DNA of 64,000 bases from Panagrolaimus kolymaensis (Eukaryota > Nematoda > Chromadorea > Rhabditida > Panagrolaimidae), in contig JAJQJQ010000020.1 of assembly GCA_028622995.1 (NCBI GenBank), positions 1,302,001 through 1,366,000 of the forward strand. The letters are read 5' to 3'. Below the pieces are notes generated by a model. It worked only from the letters and a program-made list of their open reading frames with translations, ran no database searches and had not been told where the DNA came from. The position numbers and the translations under genes were made by a program. Of the stretch, positions 25,650 through 44,914 are shown piece after piece. Position 1 is the first letter of the stretch, and each line of letters starts with the position of its first letter.

Positions 25650-27112
25650 ATAAGTTTCTGAAGACTACGTGCTGTGCTTTTAAGTAATTCTCTGTATATT
25701 ACTGATGCTGGTTAATTTATTTCTGTTATTCTCGCAGCTCTCAATTATAATGTGAAACTTTAAAGAAAAAATGGTGAAGCTTTTAAAGATGGCTGATACG
25801 CAAATGGATTGAATTAATTGAAGTAAAGAATTTGTGTGGTGTTTTATAAATCAATCATTTATTTTACATTTTTGTTTTAGTAACTTTTGATAATAAAGAA
25901 TTTTTGGAATATTTAGACAAAGTTATTACTCGGCTTAATGAGCTTGTGTTAGAAGATTTCTTATGTTTATTTGTTCAAAGCGGTGCGGTTTAGACTTAGT
26001 TCAGATCTTGAAAATCTTTGATTCACCTAATGTTAATGAAATTCGAATGAAATATCCCCGAATCAGGTAAAATACAGCTCCAGGACATACTAAATCGTAG
26101 ACATGTTTGCGAATGGACTGTTAATGATCTAAATGAAATGAATTGGATGACGCAAACCCTTTCAATCATTTCGAAATGTTACGCAATTTCCAATACAGAA
26201 GGCTTTATGGCAAAATATGTGTGTTTGATTTTTTTGTTTTTGATAGTGTTTTCGCTCAAAAAAATCGAAAACAGAATGCGAAAATCATAAACATTCAATG
26301 GGTATGTTTTTGTTTTGTTTGTGGTTATTAGTTTAAAGTATTTGATTGTTTTTTAGCAGAAGGACCTCATAAAGCTTGAGAAATCATGCTCACTTTATTA
26401 ATGCTTCTTCATGGAAGTCAATAAAACGATTAGATTTTGCAATGGCTGCATTTACAGTAGTTCTCTTTGAAGATCCAATATTTTTATTATCATGTTTTGT
26501 TAAATATTTTTATTTGCTCACTTTATTAATGCTTCTTCAAGGAAGTCAATAAAACGATTAGTTTTTGCAATGGATTGTTACGACGTGGATGGAAATCTTT
26601 CATGGGAAAGTTTATAAAAAAATGAAAAAATTAGCATAAAAAAATGAATGAATGGGCAAGGAAAGAAAACTGCGTTGCATTACATAAAAATGAAGCGGTG
26701 ATGAGTGGCTGTTGATATTCACTTACCCAAAGATACTAAAGAATCAAAAAACTATAGGAACCAAAGTATCCAAATATACACAAATCGTTCAGGGTTAATG
26801 CATATTCTATGGAAAATGTTAGGGAAATTTCTTGAGCAGCTTATAGGGCATTTATTGTAGAAAGTAAAACACAGTGAAACATTGATTAGTGGTGATTGAT
26901 TTTGAGCTATCAAAAATATTCAAAGGTTCTAAAAATGTCAAAATATTGTATAAAATAGCTTTTATGGCCAGCCGAAGGCTGGCGCGTGATAATTGAAAAT
27001 TAAATTTATTTATGAGAAAGAAGCGAGTAGATGTTGTCTGTGAGGGACTCTAAATTATTTTGTGATCTTTAGAAGGATATGGTGGATTTTAATTGCAAGA
27101 ATGTAGGGAAAC
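25650..27112. other. Spacer between kinase copies: shared tail, direct repeat, GC hairpin
   Basis: To about 26075 this aligns by eye with 32072-32505 behind copy 2, so it belongs to the duplicated unit. A frame shared by both copies ends LCLFVQSGAV-stop (stop at 25991-25993) here and LCLFVQSGVV-stop (32414-32416) behind copy 2. In copy 2 that frame is closed upstream, so it is best seen as a relic. A direct repeat of about 58 bases occurs at 26388-26445 and 26516-26573. A perfect hairpin GCCAGCC-GAA-GGCTGGC sits at 26967-26983. No convincing gene is seen; the open frame at 26143-26331 is low-complexity. Confidence 0.6.
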
Positions 27113-27316
27113 TGTTGGGCATGCATTCGAGCATAGCCAACTCCTAAAGCGAATATCGTAGTCTGCTAGCGTGATCCGCTCGTGGCAGCGAAATAGCTGC
27201 AGCAATGTTTGCTAAGCTATTTGTTAGTTCGTTGTTCTTTGATTTTGTACTGTTGGGATTGCTCAACTAATAAATAATTAATATACGTTTGTGTGTACCT
27301 CAATTAGTGCATAACA
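27113..27316 (+). mobile_element. Solo LTR (204 bp) with 5-bp target duplication
   Basis: The sequence begins TGTTGGGCATGC and ends ATAACA, the usual TG...CA inverted termini of a retroelement LTR (here TGTT/AACA). It is flanked on both sides by GAAAC (27108-27112 and 27317-27321). No internal retroelement coding lies next to it, so it is a solo LTR left by recombination between two LTRs. A TGTTGG start and a 5-bp duplication would suit a BEL/Pao or Gypsy element; which one is not shown. Strand is arbitrary. Confidence 0.8.
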
Positions 27317-27522
27317 GAAACATCGGACCATGATGGAAGCAATTTGTGCTGGGGAAATTTTAAGGTAAATTTTTCATTCCTTAAATAAGTATTATCAAAA
27401 GCAGTGGAGACTTTATTTGTATTTTCTATGGCTGGGATTAAAACATTAGCTGCTGGTAGGAGACCTTGAGTGTATGGGATGAGAATCTTAGATCCCAAGG
27501 ATGAGATGGAGGCGGATTTCAT
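27304..27522 (-). pseudogene. Protein-coding-like fragment cut by the LTR insertion
   Basis: An open frame of 72 residues starts MKSASISSLGSK and ends SWSDVSVMH. Its composition is more even, and its base composition less AT-rich, than in the surroundings, unlike random AT-rich frames. The frame runs into the solo LTR at 27316, and its last few codons and stop are LTR-derived, so the original 3' end was displaced. I do not recognise the protein. It could be a fragment of an older transposon or of a host gene; no upstream exon was identified. Confidence 0.35.
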
Positions 27523-27614
27523 GGCGTACGATTTCGAACTATGATGTAAATAAAAAAAATTACATCAATTTAATTAAATTATTAATCTTTATATTATAAA
27601 AACAAATAGAGATC

Positions 27615-27642
27615 GCGGCCCGTAGGGCCGCTTCTTGCCTAG
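27615..27642 (+). mobile_element. Helitron-like 3' terminus (hairpin plus CTAG)
   Basis: A perfect hairpin GCGGCCC-GTA-GGGCCGC (27615-27631) is followed by seven bases and then CTAG-T (27639-27643). Helitron 3' ends carry a GC-rich hairpin a few to about a dozen bases before a terminal CTRR, with insertion between A and T. The 5' end was not located and no RepHel coding is present, so this could be the end of a non-autonomous copy of unknown length lying to the left. Confidence 0.4.
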
Positions 27643-27810
27643 TGTTTATTATTCTAAAGCGCTTCAAATATAAAACTCATTTTTGCTAAAAATTTCTTTG
27701 TTTTTTTGAGTGCAAATACGAAAAACTGAAAATTTGCATAGAAAACTCACAAACTAACGAACATAAAATAAAAATTTATTGAAAGTATTTTTTTCCCTTT
27801 TTTTCGTAAA

Positions 27811-30800
27811 ATGTCACAACTTCCTTTAAATTTTTGGCACCAAATTCAAATAGGTATATTTTTATTTTTTCTTTATTTTTTACTTTTTATTTTACAGAAC
27901 GTGGAACAGCTCCTCCACTAAAATACAAAGGGCCTCCTCCAATAGAAGTTCCAGCCCCTGCTCCATTTGCTTCTAATTTTTGGAGACCTGGTATGTTTTT
28001 CTTTTTTTCCTCTCAAAATTATTTAAAAATTTTGTAGGACCAAATCGAAGGCCAGAAGGATATACAACTAGGTCTCGTCGTCCGTCATCGAATGGTATGT
28101 TTTTTTACCTTCCGGAAATTGTTTTTATCTTCTTTTTACAGATGCTAATCATCAACCATCAGCGAAACGTCTAAGAAATACTAATGTAAGTGTTTTTACT
28201 GCCTTTTTTTTCTATTGACTTTGGAAACAAACAAATAATTTTTTCCATTTTAGGACGATTCAAGCAATTACGATGTCGATTACAACAATAACGAAGATAC
28301 GCCAATTCGGTTTCCACGACGTGTTTCACCTGTTCGCCCAAGTACATCGTTTATATCGTTAAGTCCTGATCGAAATGTAAGTTACATATCAGCTTAATTT
28401 CTAGTTTTTTGTTGTTTTTTTTGGTTTAATAACTAAAACTTTGTTTTTTAGAATTACGTCGATGTTCCAGAAGCTGTTCAGACTCATTCACTTGATTCGT
28501 CGCCTTTACTCTCTAATGAATTATCTCAAAACACATCATCAAATTTATCTATTACATCGAACGTTGCATCAAATTTAGTTAGTTATTCCTAAAAATGCCA
28601 AAATTTGAAAACATAGAAACAGAATAAGCATAACCAAACTTACTTTTCAGGGAGATTGGACTGATATTCACGACAATGTACAATATTCTATGGGATCTGA
28701 ACCATCTGCAACTCAATTACAGCAACATGTTAGTTTTATTTTGCTGCTTATCTTTATTTTTGGTATTCTTGTATCAAAACAAATGAAACGTCCATGGTTT
28801 TTGTCCTTTACAACATATATTTTTGGATATCATCGCACTTTTAAAAACCTTGTAACTAAAACTTTGAACTTTTTTAGGATAACCACGAAGCTCAAGAATC
28901 ATTTCACGGAGATCAAACACCAGAAGCGTCACCTTCCTCCTCACTTGAAACATCACAAAGCTTTTCATCTACTGAACCTGATTTACATCGTGAAATACCA
29001 CTATTTTTGGTAAATGTTTTGGGTTTTTGTGTCAATTATTACATAATTTTGTATCGGAAAATAACTAACATAATTATTTTCAGCTTGATTGGGATGATAA
29101 AAATAAGAATATTATGCAACCTGAATTCAGTGATGTAAGTTTTTTTCTCAATCATTTTTGTAGTTTGCTATTTTTATTTCAAATTTGTATTTGGCAAATT
29201 CATTTTCTTTATAATTACTTTAAATTTTTTGGTTTCAGGATGACTCAGATGAAAGTACATTTAGTGAAGTCACTGCAAAAGATGAATCATCTGGATATTC
29301 TTCGGCTGAAGGTGATGATGAAGATTATGATAATGTAAGCTCTTTACTAACCTTTCTTTCTCTTTAAAAAAGCACTTCTTAATTTTGTCTTTTTTTAGCT
29401 TAAAGAATATCGCTATCGAATTTTGGGTAATCATATTGCCATTGAAGCTGAAAAATGTATTTATTTTACTCATGAATTGATGATAAAATTTTGGTAAGTT
29501 TAATGCGAACTAACTGCTACGTTTTTTTATGTAAATAAAGCATAACTTTCAAAATTTTAGGGATGAGATTATTGCTTTGAAAGAAACAAGAAAGAATATT
29601 ATCACTGAACTCAATCGAAAATTAAAAAAGCCAAGAAAATTCCGTGATGACGATGTCGTTATTTTCAATCAGAAAATTAATTCAATAAAATTTCATCTTA
29701 ACATGTTTATTCCATCAATTTCAAAACTCAGAGCAACTTTCATTCGTGGTTCAAATAAAAAAGAAGTTCTATTTCATGGTCATAAATACTCAAAAAGTCA
29801 TCATTCTCCTTCTCGGTACAAATGTTCATATAATGCTGATCCTGAAGCTGAAAACTTTGATTATTCAGTTGATAATTGTTTGGGATATCTTGAACTTGAT
29901 GGAAAGGGCTATCTTCAACCTGGAAGTTTTATAAGACATTTTCATGGTCCTGTTAAAAATGTAAGTTTAAATAATAAATGAGTGTCGATTCTTTATATTT
30001 TTAACATATTTTAGTGTGTTTTTGATCAAGGCCTCACAGAACAAGTGCTTGCACAATTTGATAAAGTGACCACAGAAGGAGAACATCGTCCTAAATCAAA
30101 TAAATTAAATCATTTCCTGGATCAAAAGTTTAAACATGCTGAAAAATTTAGGTAAGTAACTTTAGCATTGAATAATCATTTATGATTTCTGTTGTAACAA
30201 AATTTGTATTAACGAATTTACTATTATTTTTCAGAATTAAAACTCGTCGAATCAAATCCAGAGAACATTTGATCCAAAAACAATTGGAAGAGTTAACGTT
30301 ATTAAACAATTCATATGAAGGTATGTTTTTATGACATTTTCTAACCTGTTCGATTGTTTTTTGAATAAACTAAATATAAAATTAATATAAATAATTGCTT
30401 TAAATTTTTAGAAGAAGAAAATTATATTCCTTCATTTATTGAATGGATTGAATTTTTTCGTATTCATGTTAGAATTGGTGATGTTCAAAAATACGACAAA
30501 TGTTTGTTACAACATCGAAGTGATCTAATTGCTGAATCAATTCATACAACGCTTCAATCCAATGATGATGTTCGTTATAGTGGTTTGGATACCCTTGATA
30601 TTCTTGAAAATGATAAGCGTTTCGAACTTTATAATAACAAATGGTGGATTTGCACAGAAAAAAAATTTGATAGATCTAAAGCAAATATGTGAGTTTTTTA
30701 TTATTTAGCATTCAAAAATGATCCAATAAAATTAGACCAGTATTTTACTCAAATATTTAAATATTCATTAAGTGCTTCGATAATAAGGGACATTCGAAAT

Positions 30801-31993
30801 GAGATACATCGAAAACTATGTTATTATTCTGTTTAGAAATATTTTTTACGAATTTGTAATTTTTATACTTTGTTTTTAGAAAAGATATTATGGAGAATAT
30901 TTGTGTGAAATTTATGAAAACAAACACACAAGTAATGAAAACTGTAGGTAGTGGAGGCTTTGGTAAAGTACGAAGAATATATTTTAATGGAAATGATACT
31001 GAATTTGTGGAAAAAGTATTTAAAAATGTTCAATCTCCAATGGAAAAAATATTAGCTGAAGCAATAGCTTTTACTCGTTGTGATAATCATGAATATATTC
31101 CAAAGATGGTTTATTGTGGCTACAATGCTGAAGGAAAATGGTGTACAGTTATGGAATATATCAAAGGTGGAACTCTTCAATATCATGTTAAAAATTCAAA
31201 CATTCCAGTGAAAGGAAAGCAAACAATTGCCTATCAACTTGCTCTTGCTCTGGAGTATTTACATAAAAAAAGTTTAACGCATGGGTAAGAATTTTTACGA
31301 AAAAGTTATATTGTAAAATTTGTAATATTGTCCTTTTCCTTTTTCAGTGATCTAAAACCTAATAATGTCGCTTTGACCTTAACAGGGCATGTTCGTCTCT
31401 TTGATTTCGGTCAATCTCGTAGTATTAGTATATACAAAAAACTTCCATTTTCTGTACCTTTTTATTCAGCTCCCGAAGTGGCCCTCAACGAACCTGCTGG
31501 ATTAGCTGCTGATCGATGGTCATATGGAGTTCTTTTTGCTTATTTGATCAAAGGAAAACATCCATTTAACAATAAGAAGTGGAAGGAATTTACGATTAAT
31601 AAAACGCATGGAGCACCAAATCTTGGAGGAATCAATGATGACGCTGCTAAAGAACTTATTAATGGTCTTCTACAACATAATCCAAATGATCGTATCAATA
31701 ATATTTCCACACATCGTTATTTTAATGGAGTTGATGAAAAAGATCCGCCATTTAAACCTATGAATATCCAAATGGCTTACACTTCACAAACTAATGGGAC
31801 AAGCTTTTTAGGCAAGAATCGTGTAATTAAAAAACTTCGAAATATTGCTGGTAAAGTTGCAAAAAGAGACTGTTGCTCAAATGACTTTATTGAACTACAA
31901 CCATTGCTACAAACATGGGGACTTAAAATACCTTCTAAAGCTTATTTAAACTCCTTTAAGAAACTTCCAGGTCCTAGTGGAGACGCTGGATAA
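27811..31993 (+). CDS. Unclassified Ser/Thr-type protein kinase, copy 2
   Basis: There are seventeen exons at the same positions as copy 1: 27811-27853, 27898-27990, 28038-28094, 28142-28185, 28254-28376, 28452-28577, 28651-28728, 28878-29009, 29084-29134, 29239-29334, 29399-29493, 29561-29960, 30015-30151, 30235-30320, 30412-30688, 30880-31284 and 31348-31993. They sum to 2889 bases, 962 residues. GSGGFGKV, VEKVF, HGDLKPNN, DFG and the APE motif are all kept. Intron 15 is only about 190 bases, without the foldback element of copy 1. Exons 2-6 differ clearly from copy 1 in sequence and length, whereas exons 8-10 and the kinase exons with their introns are nearly identical. Both reading frames are intact, so both copies are probably expressed. 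Substrate and pathway are unknown. Confidence 0.85.
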
Positions 31994-34770
31994 GTTTTCC
32001 AGTTATGTCATGAAGTAAGTTCACTTTTCTTGTTAAAAATCGTTTATGTAATACAAAGAATGTTGTTTTAGATAATTTTCTGGAGACTATGTGCTGTGTC
32101 TTTAAACAATTCTCTGTATATTACTGATGTTGGAAAATCCGTTTCTGTTATTCTCGCAGCTCTCTCAATTATAATGTGAAAAAATCTAAAGAAAAATGGT
32201 GAAACTTTCAAAGATAGCTGATATACTCCAAATGGATTTGAATTATTTGTGTGATGTTATTAGTAATGATTAATTTATTTTACATTTTCGTTTTGTTTCT
32301 ACTTGAATAATAAATGATTTTTTTTTCGAATAATTTAGATGACATGTTATAACTCGGCTTAATGGTCTTATGTTAGGAGATTTCCTATGTTTATTTGTTC
32401 AAAGCGGTGTGGTTTAGACTTAGTTCAGATCTTCAAAAACTTTGATGCACCTAATGTTAATGAAAGATGAAAGGCGAAAGAAATAACCCCGAATCAGGTA
32501 ACACATCTCCAAGAATGTGATTAAATAATGATTAGAATAAGCTGTTGAAAAAAAATCAAACTTTCATAAAAAAAATTGTGCTAATCAGAATTGTCTACCA
32601 TTTTTGAAAGATTTAAAATGTTCGATAAAACATGTAAATAATGAAGTTAGCTATTTTTTAGTGGAAAAGTTATTTTTAAAAAAATCGGAAATTGTTTCAA
32701 AACATTTTTGAAGTAAGCCAAAGACCGTTGAACAAAAGTTTTTAATTTTGTTTGAGATTTTTACAAATTGGTTTAATGCTTTTTTGATAAAAACAACTTT
32801 GATGTTTTGAGTTTTTTAAAGTTTAAAAACGAAACCATTTTATTTCTTAACTAACAACCAAAAAAAAGAGAAATGATAAGAAAAAAAGGAAGAAGATAGA
32901 CGACGGACGAACTCGATTGGAATGTAAACGATTTTTTTTATTTTTCCCATAAACTTTGTTGTTGGTGATTGAAAGAAAGCGATAACGACAGAGCAGCTGC
33001 AATAGTAACAAAATATCGGAAGATAACTTTTTTCTTTCTCTTTTTTTGTTTTGAAAGTAAAAAATTGTACGTTATGCTTTTAACTGGCTTCAAATTTTTA
33101 TTGCAGCAAAAGTTTATGGCCATCATCATCGTTGTCGAAGTATTTGATGCTTTTTTTCACTCAACTTTTTCTTTTCTTCCCTTTTCTTGCCCTTTGCGTC
33201 AAATCTATCTTCCATCTATTTATTTGCTTTCACCCCTTTTTGACGACGACGACGACAACGTCGTTGTTTGGTTTTTGGGGTATGTGCAACAAAAAAGAAA
33301 ATGTGAATGAGAAAAAAATGTTAAAGATGTGTATGTATGTGTGTGGGGAATAATCAATCGATTTTTTCTAGGAAGAGAAAAAGAATTTTTGCTTTTCTGG
33401 AATTTTTTTAGAAGAAGATAAAAAAATTGATGGAATATATTTTGAGAAAGCAATCGTAAATAAAATTAATTTTGTTTGTATTTTAAGAAGTAAAAAAGTT
33501 GGCAATTTTTTTTGTTGTTGCACTAAGAAAGTATTTTTGAGCTTTTGTACTAAAAAGGAGTCATTCTCGTGATTTTTCCATTTCTCAATAACAATGTAAC
33601 CTTTCTTATCATTAATATTTTAAGAAATTATCAATATATTTTTCGCTTGAAATCTATTATTTTTTTCTTAGCTGCTTTTCGCTATTTCTCACAACAAAAT
33701 CAAATTTTTCCATTTACTATTATAATCAATCAATATTGTTATATTTCCACTGGGCCTTACTCTAAAACATAAATACTTTAAATCATTTTGACTTTCTTTT
33801 TTTTTAATTCCATTTTTTCAAAACTCTCAAAAATAATAGCACTAATGACGACGCGAAAGAAAAAAAATAGGCAAAAAATAAAGTAAAATAAAGGAATGTT
33901 TGTCGTCGTCGTAGTTTGCGAGTGCGCAAAAACAGTGTCATTTTTGGTACAAAAGAAGTGTTGAACGTTGACAACGACGACGACGAATTTTTATATTTGT
34001 AACTGCTTTTTGTGGCAGTAACAAAAAATAATAGTAATTTTTTGTTCAAACTTTTTTATTCTCATATCTTTAATTCTTGTTTTGGCCGCGAGATTATCTG
34101 TCATAAAGTTTATATTACTGTGAGGAAAAGTGATGGAATGTTGTTTATTGATTTGTTCGAGGTTTTAGTTTTGCGCATTGATTGAAAGTACAAGGACGTC
34201 GTCGTCGGGTTTTTTTTTTTATGAGACGACGGTGAAAGTATTTGACTTTTATTTTTGAGTGTTCAAAGCTTTTTGTTTTCTTTCATTTTTTGTATTCGAT
34301 TCGCGCGAGATGGATTTATAATCCGTGATTGGCCTTTTCTAATTTTGCTATATGACTAATGATTTTAAGAGTTGCAATCGCTCTTCCTTTTTGTTCATTT
34401 TTGCATCTTCTTTTTTTTCATCTTATTACTTCGAAAACAAATTTTTTTAGAGAAGCCTCAACGAAAATTCATAATTTTAATATTTTAAAACTAAGGATGA
34501 TAAATTTTCTGTCAAAAACTTCTGTAGTAAATATGTACATTGGTTGTTGAATGCTCGATCATAAAATCCTTTATTTATAAATTGCTAATTTTTATCTTCA
34601 CAACTCTTTGTTTGTTTTGATCATTATTTCACCATTACTCATACCATCCTCTTTTTTAATCATTTTTCCATAAAAAATTATTCATTTATTTTACGTGGTA
34701 CGCCTTTTCCGCTTCCAATTTAAAATCAATTTCTTTTTTTAAAGTTTCATTAATTATTTGCTTCTTTCTT
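31994..34770. other. Intergenic: end of duplicated unit, then upstream region of wts
   Basis: 31994-32505 matches the tail of kinase copy 1, including a 3' UTR intron (32015-32071). From there to the wts leader no gene is convincing; open frames at 32969-34550 are Phe/Leu/Lys-rich products of T-rich DNA. Short GAC/GTC trinucleotide runs recur: about 33242-33262, 33903-33914, 33970-33985 and 34197-34210. They stand out in AT-rich DNA and may mark promoter sequence of wts, which is inference. Confidence 0.5.
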
Positions 34771-34797
34771 TCAGCAATGCCTTTATTTGTTGATTAA
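34771..34797 (+). promoter_or_regulatory. Candidate trans-splice acceptor and six-codon uORF in the wts leader
   Basis: TTTCTTTCAG ends at 34774 and fits a nematode 3' splice site. A leader starting there would meet an upstream ATG at 34777 that encodes six residues and stops at 34795-34797, 73 bases before the wts start at 34871. If this acceptor is used, the uORF would sit in every mature message and could lower translation. Confidence 0.4.
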
Positions 34798-34870
34798 AAT
34801 TTTAAACCAAAAAAAATTGATATTAATTTTTTTAAATTCTTTTATTAATTTTTATTGTTAAAAAATTACA

Positions 34871-43012
<8,142 letters not shown>

Positions 43013-43572
43013 ATCTATCTCCCTACTTTTCAACCGTTTCGTTATTTATCAAATTTCATCGTGCTATCGTAGTACCTTTGCACGCTCGCGCTCTATAAAA
43101 ATTATTCCTTCTTTAAATTAAGCCATATTTTAGTTAGTCTCTTTTTCTTTTTTAAATTTATCCAACAATTTCTTTTGCTATTAAAACCTAATTTTCTGTT
43201 GTTATCTTTTTTGTTTTTTTGTGTTTTAAAACTGTTACGGGTTATTCATCGTCACTATATTTTCTTTTAAATTACATACATAACTAACGTTTGGTATCAT
43301 TTTTATTATTAAATTTTGCTCAAAATGTTTTATTTTTTCATTCAAATGAAATTCAACAATTTAAAAAAAGTATGGAAATTACGTGGTATTTCAATAAATA
43401 ATCGTTCTAAAATAAAATCTTTTCCACTTGAAGTTTTCTAGTACTTTATTGAATACAAAATAATAAAACAGAGATCATAAAGAAAAGTACAACATTGAAA
43501 AAAATAGTAATCAAAACCAATAAACAAACAAATTAGTTAAGTGGAAATAGAAAGTGCAATAATTTTCAATGG
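43013..43572. other. Convergent 3' region between wts and RAE1
   Basis: Holds the 3' UTRs of two convergent genes. AATAAA at about 43393 serves wts on the plus strand; TTTATT at 43445-43450 is AATAAA for the minus-strand gene. The two sites are about 50 bases apart, so the transcripts may nearly touch. No other gene is seen. Confidence 0.7.
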
Positions 43573-44914
43573 CTACTTTTTACGTGGTTTCAAATCTTCA
43601 GTACAAGCAAGAAGAAAAATTTTGCTTCCTTGACCTTGTTGATACATTTCATGACCCTAAAAATGAAAATTTCATTATAAATACGATTAGCAATAAACAT
43701 AGGGTTTCCATTCATGAAAAAAACCTATGACAGAAGAAATAACTTACTCGACTCCAATCATAACCTAAAGCATAAGCAAAAACATTTCCAGAACCATGAA
43801 CATGAGCTTTTGTAATAGGCATTTGATGTTGTTCAGAGCTTTTTAATTTAGTTCGAGCATCTTTATCCCAAAATGAGTATCGACCATCAGCACCAACAGT
43901 AATTAGGGTGTTATGTTGTGGATGGAATGCAACATCGTGTACCTAAAAATATTTCTTATATAAAAAAAGCAAAAGAGAAAAAAGTACAGGATAAATTTCT
44001 TGAAAACCATTAACCAGATCAGGTGAACGATGACATTTAAAAGTAAAGTTATCTTTTGAAGATGATGGTTCAACATATTGAATAGCAACTCGACCTTCAA
44101 TTGATCCTTGAGCAAATCCTGTTGGTTGATTGGTCAATTTATTTCGAAAGATTGCACAACATCTCATTTGATATTTCAACGGAGTTTCAATTTCTGTAAC
44201 TTCTTTAGGTTCACCATCAAGTTTAAAAATCTTCACTTTTCGATTCGCTAATCCCACAGCAGCCATTGGATAAACAACATCAGCACAATAAACTTTTTGT
44301 CCAAGATTAATTGTTGCAAGGGATGTTTGAGTTGGAAGTTGACGCATATCCCAAAATCGTAAACTTTGATCCCAGCTTCCTGTCATTAAACAGCTATATT
44401 GTGGTGATGTAATCCAATGACAAGTTCGAATAGGTTGATCATGTGTTCCAACAACAGCTACTTGATTCGATGCTAAATCCCATACACGTGCTTGTTTATC
44501 AGCAGAAGCAATAAAAACTTTTGAACTATCCTATAATAAAGAAAATCATTCTCGTTAAAGTAAATTCAAAATACTAACCTCCATCCAATCTATTGATAAA
44601 ACAGGTGAATTAACATTTTGCATTGCTTTAGCTTCAACAGTTCCATTTTCATTTACTTGCCAAATTCTTACAGTATTATCCCATGATCCAGCAGCAAGAA
44701 AGATAGGTGTATTAGCTATAACAGGACTAAATTTCAAATCTTGAACAGTATCATCTGGTGCTCCAGGAACTTCCACAGCATTCATAGGATTTGCAGGATT
44801 AACATTTGTAGCAGGTTGAGTTGTTGATGTCGTTGACGCTGCGCTCGATAAATTGTTAAAAAATGATGTTGGACGAGCAAACGTATTTGACGATGTATTA
44901 CTAAAGAAACTCAT
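43573..44914 (-). CDS. npp-17: RAE1/Gle2 mRNA export factor, WD-repeat nucleoporin
   Basis: Four exons on the minus strand: 44914-44579, 44530-43988, 43942-43748 and 43656-43573; 385 residues, slightly longer than human RAE1. RAE1 is a seven-bladed beta-propeller at the nuclear pore that binds NUP98 and aids mRNA export and spindle assembly. The N-terminus is Ser/Thr/Asn-rich (residues 1 to about 40). Propeller text follows: [43 protein letters not shown], and near the end [15 protein letters not shown], all typical of this family. The final residues are basic (KPRKK). The start is supported by TTTTTTAG directly before the ATG (complement at 44915-44921), a likely spliced-leader acceptor. Confidence 0.95.

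Noticed and set aside
26143..26331. 62-residue frame between the kinase copies
   Set aside because: Mostly Phe/Val/Lys from T-rich DNA, and the matching region is absent behind copy 2.
27115..27195. tRNA-like text on the minus strand (GCTCGAATGC, CTTTAGGAG)
   Set aside because: It lies wholly inside the solo LTR bounded by a target duplication, and the boxes are weak.
32938..34550. Several frames of 60-113 residues upstream of wts
   Set aside because: Phe/Leu/Ser-rich products of T-rich DNA overlapping on both strands; no splice sites, domains or trans-splice context.
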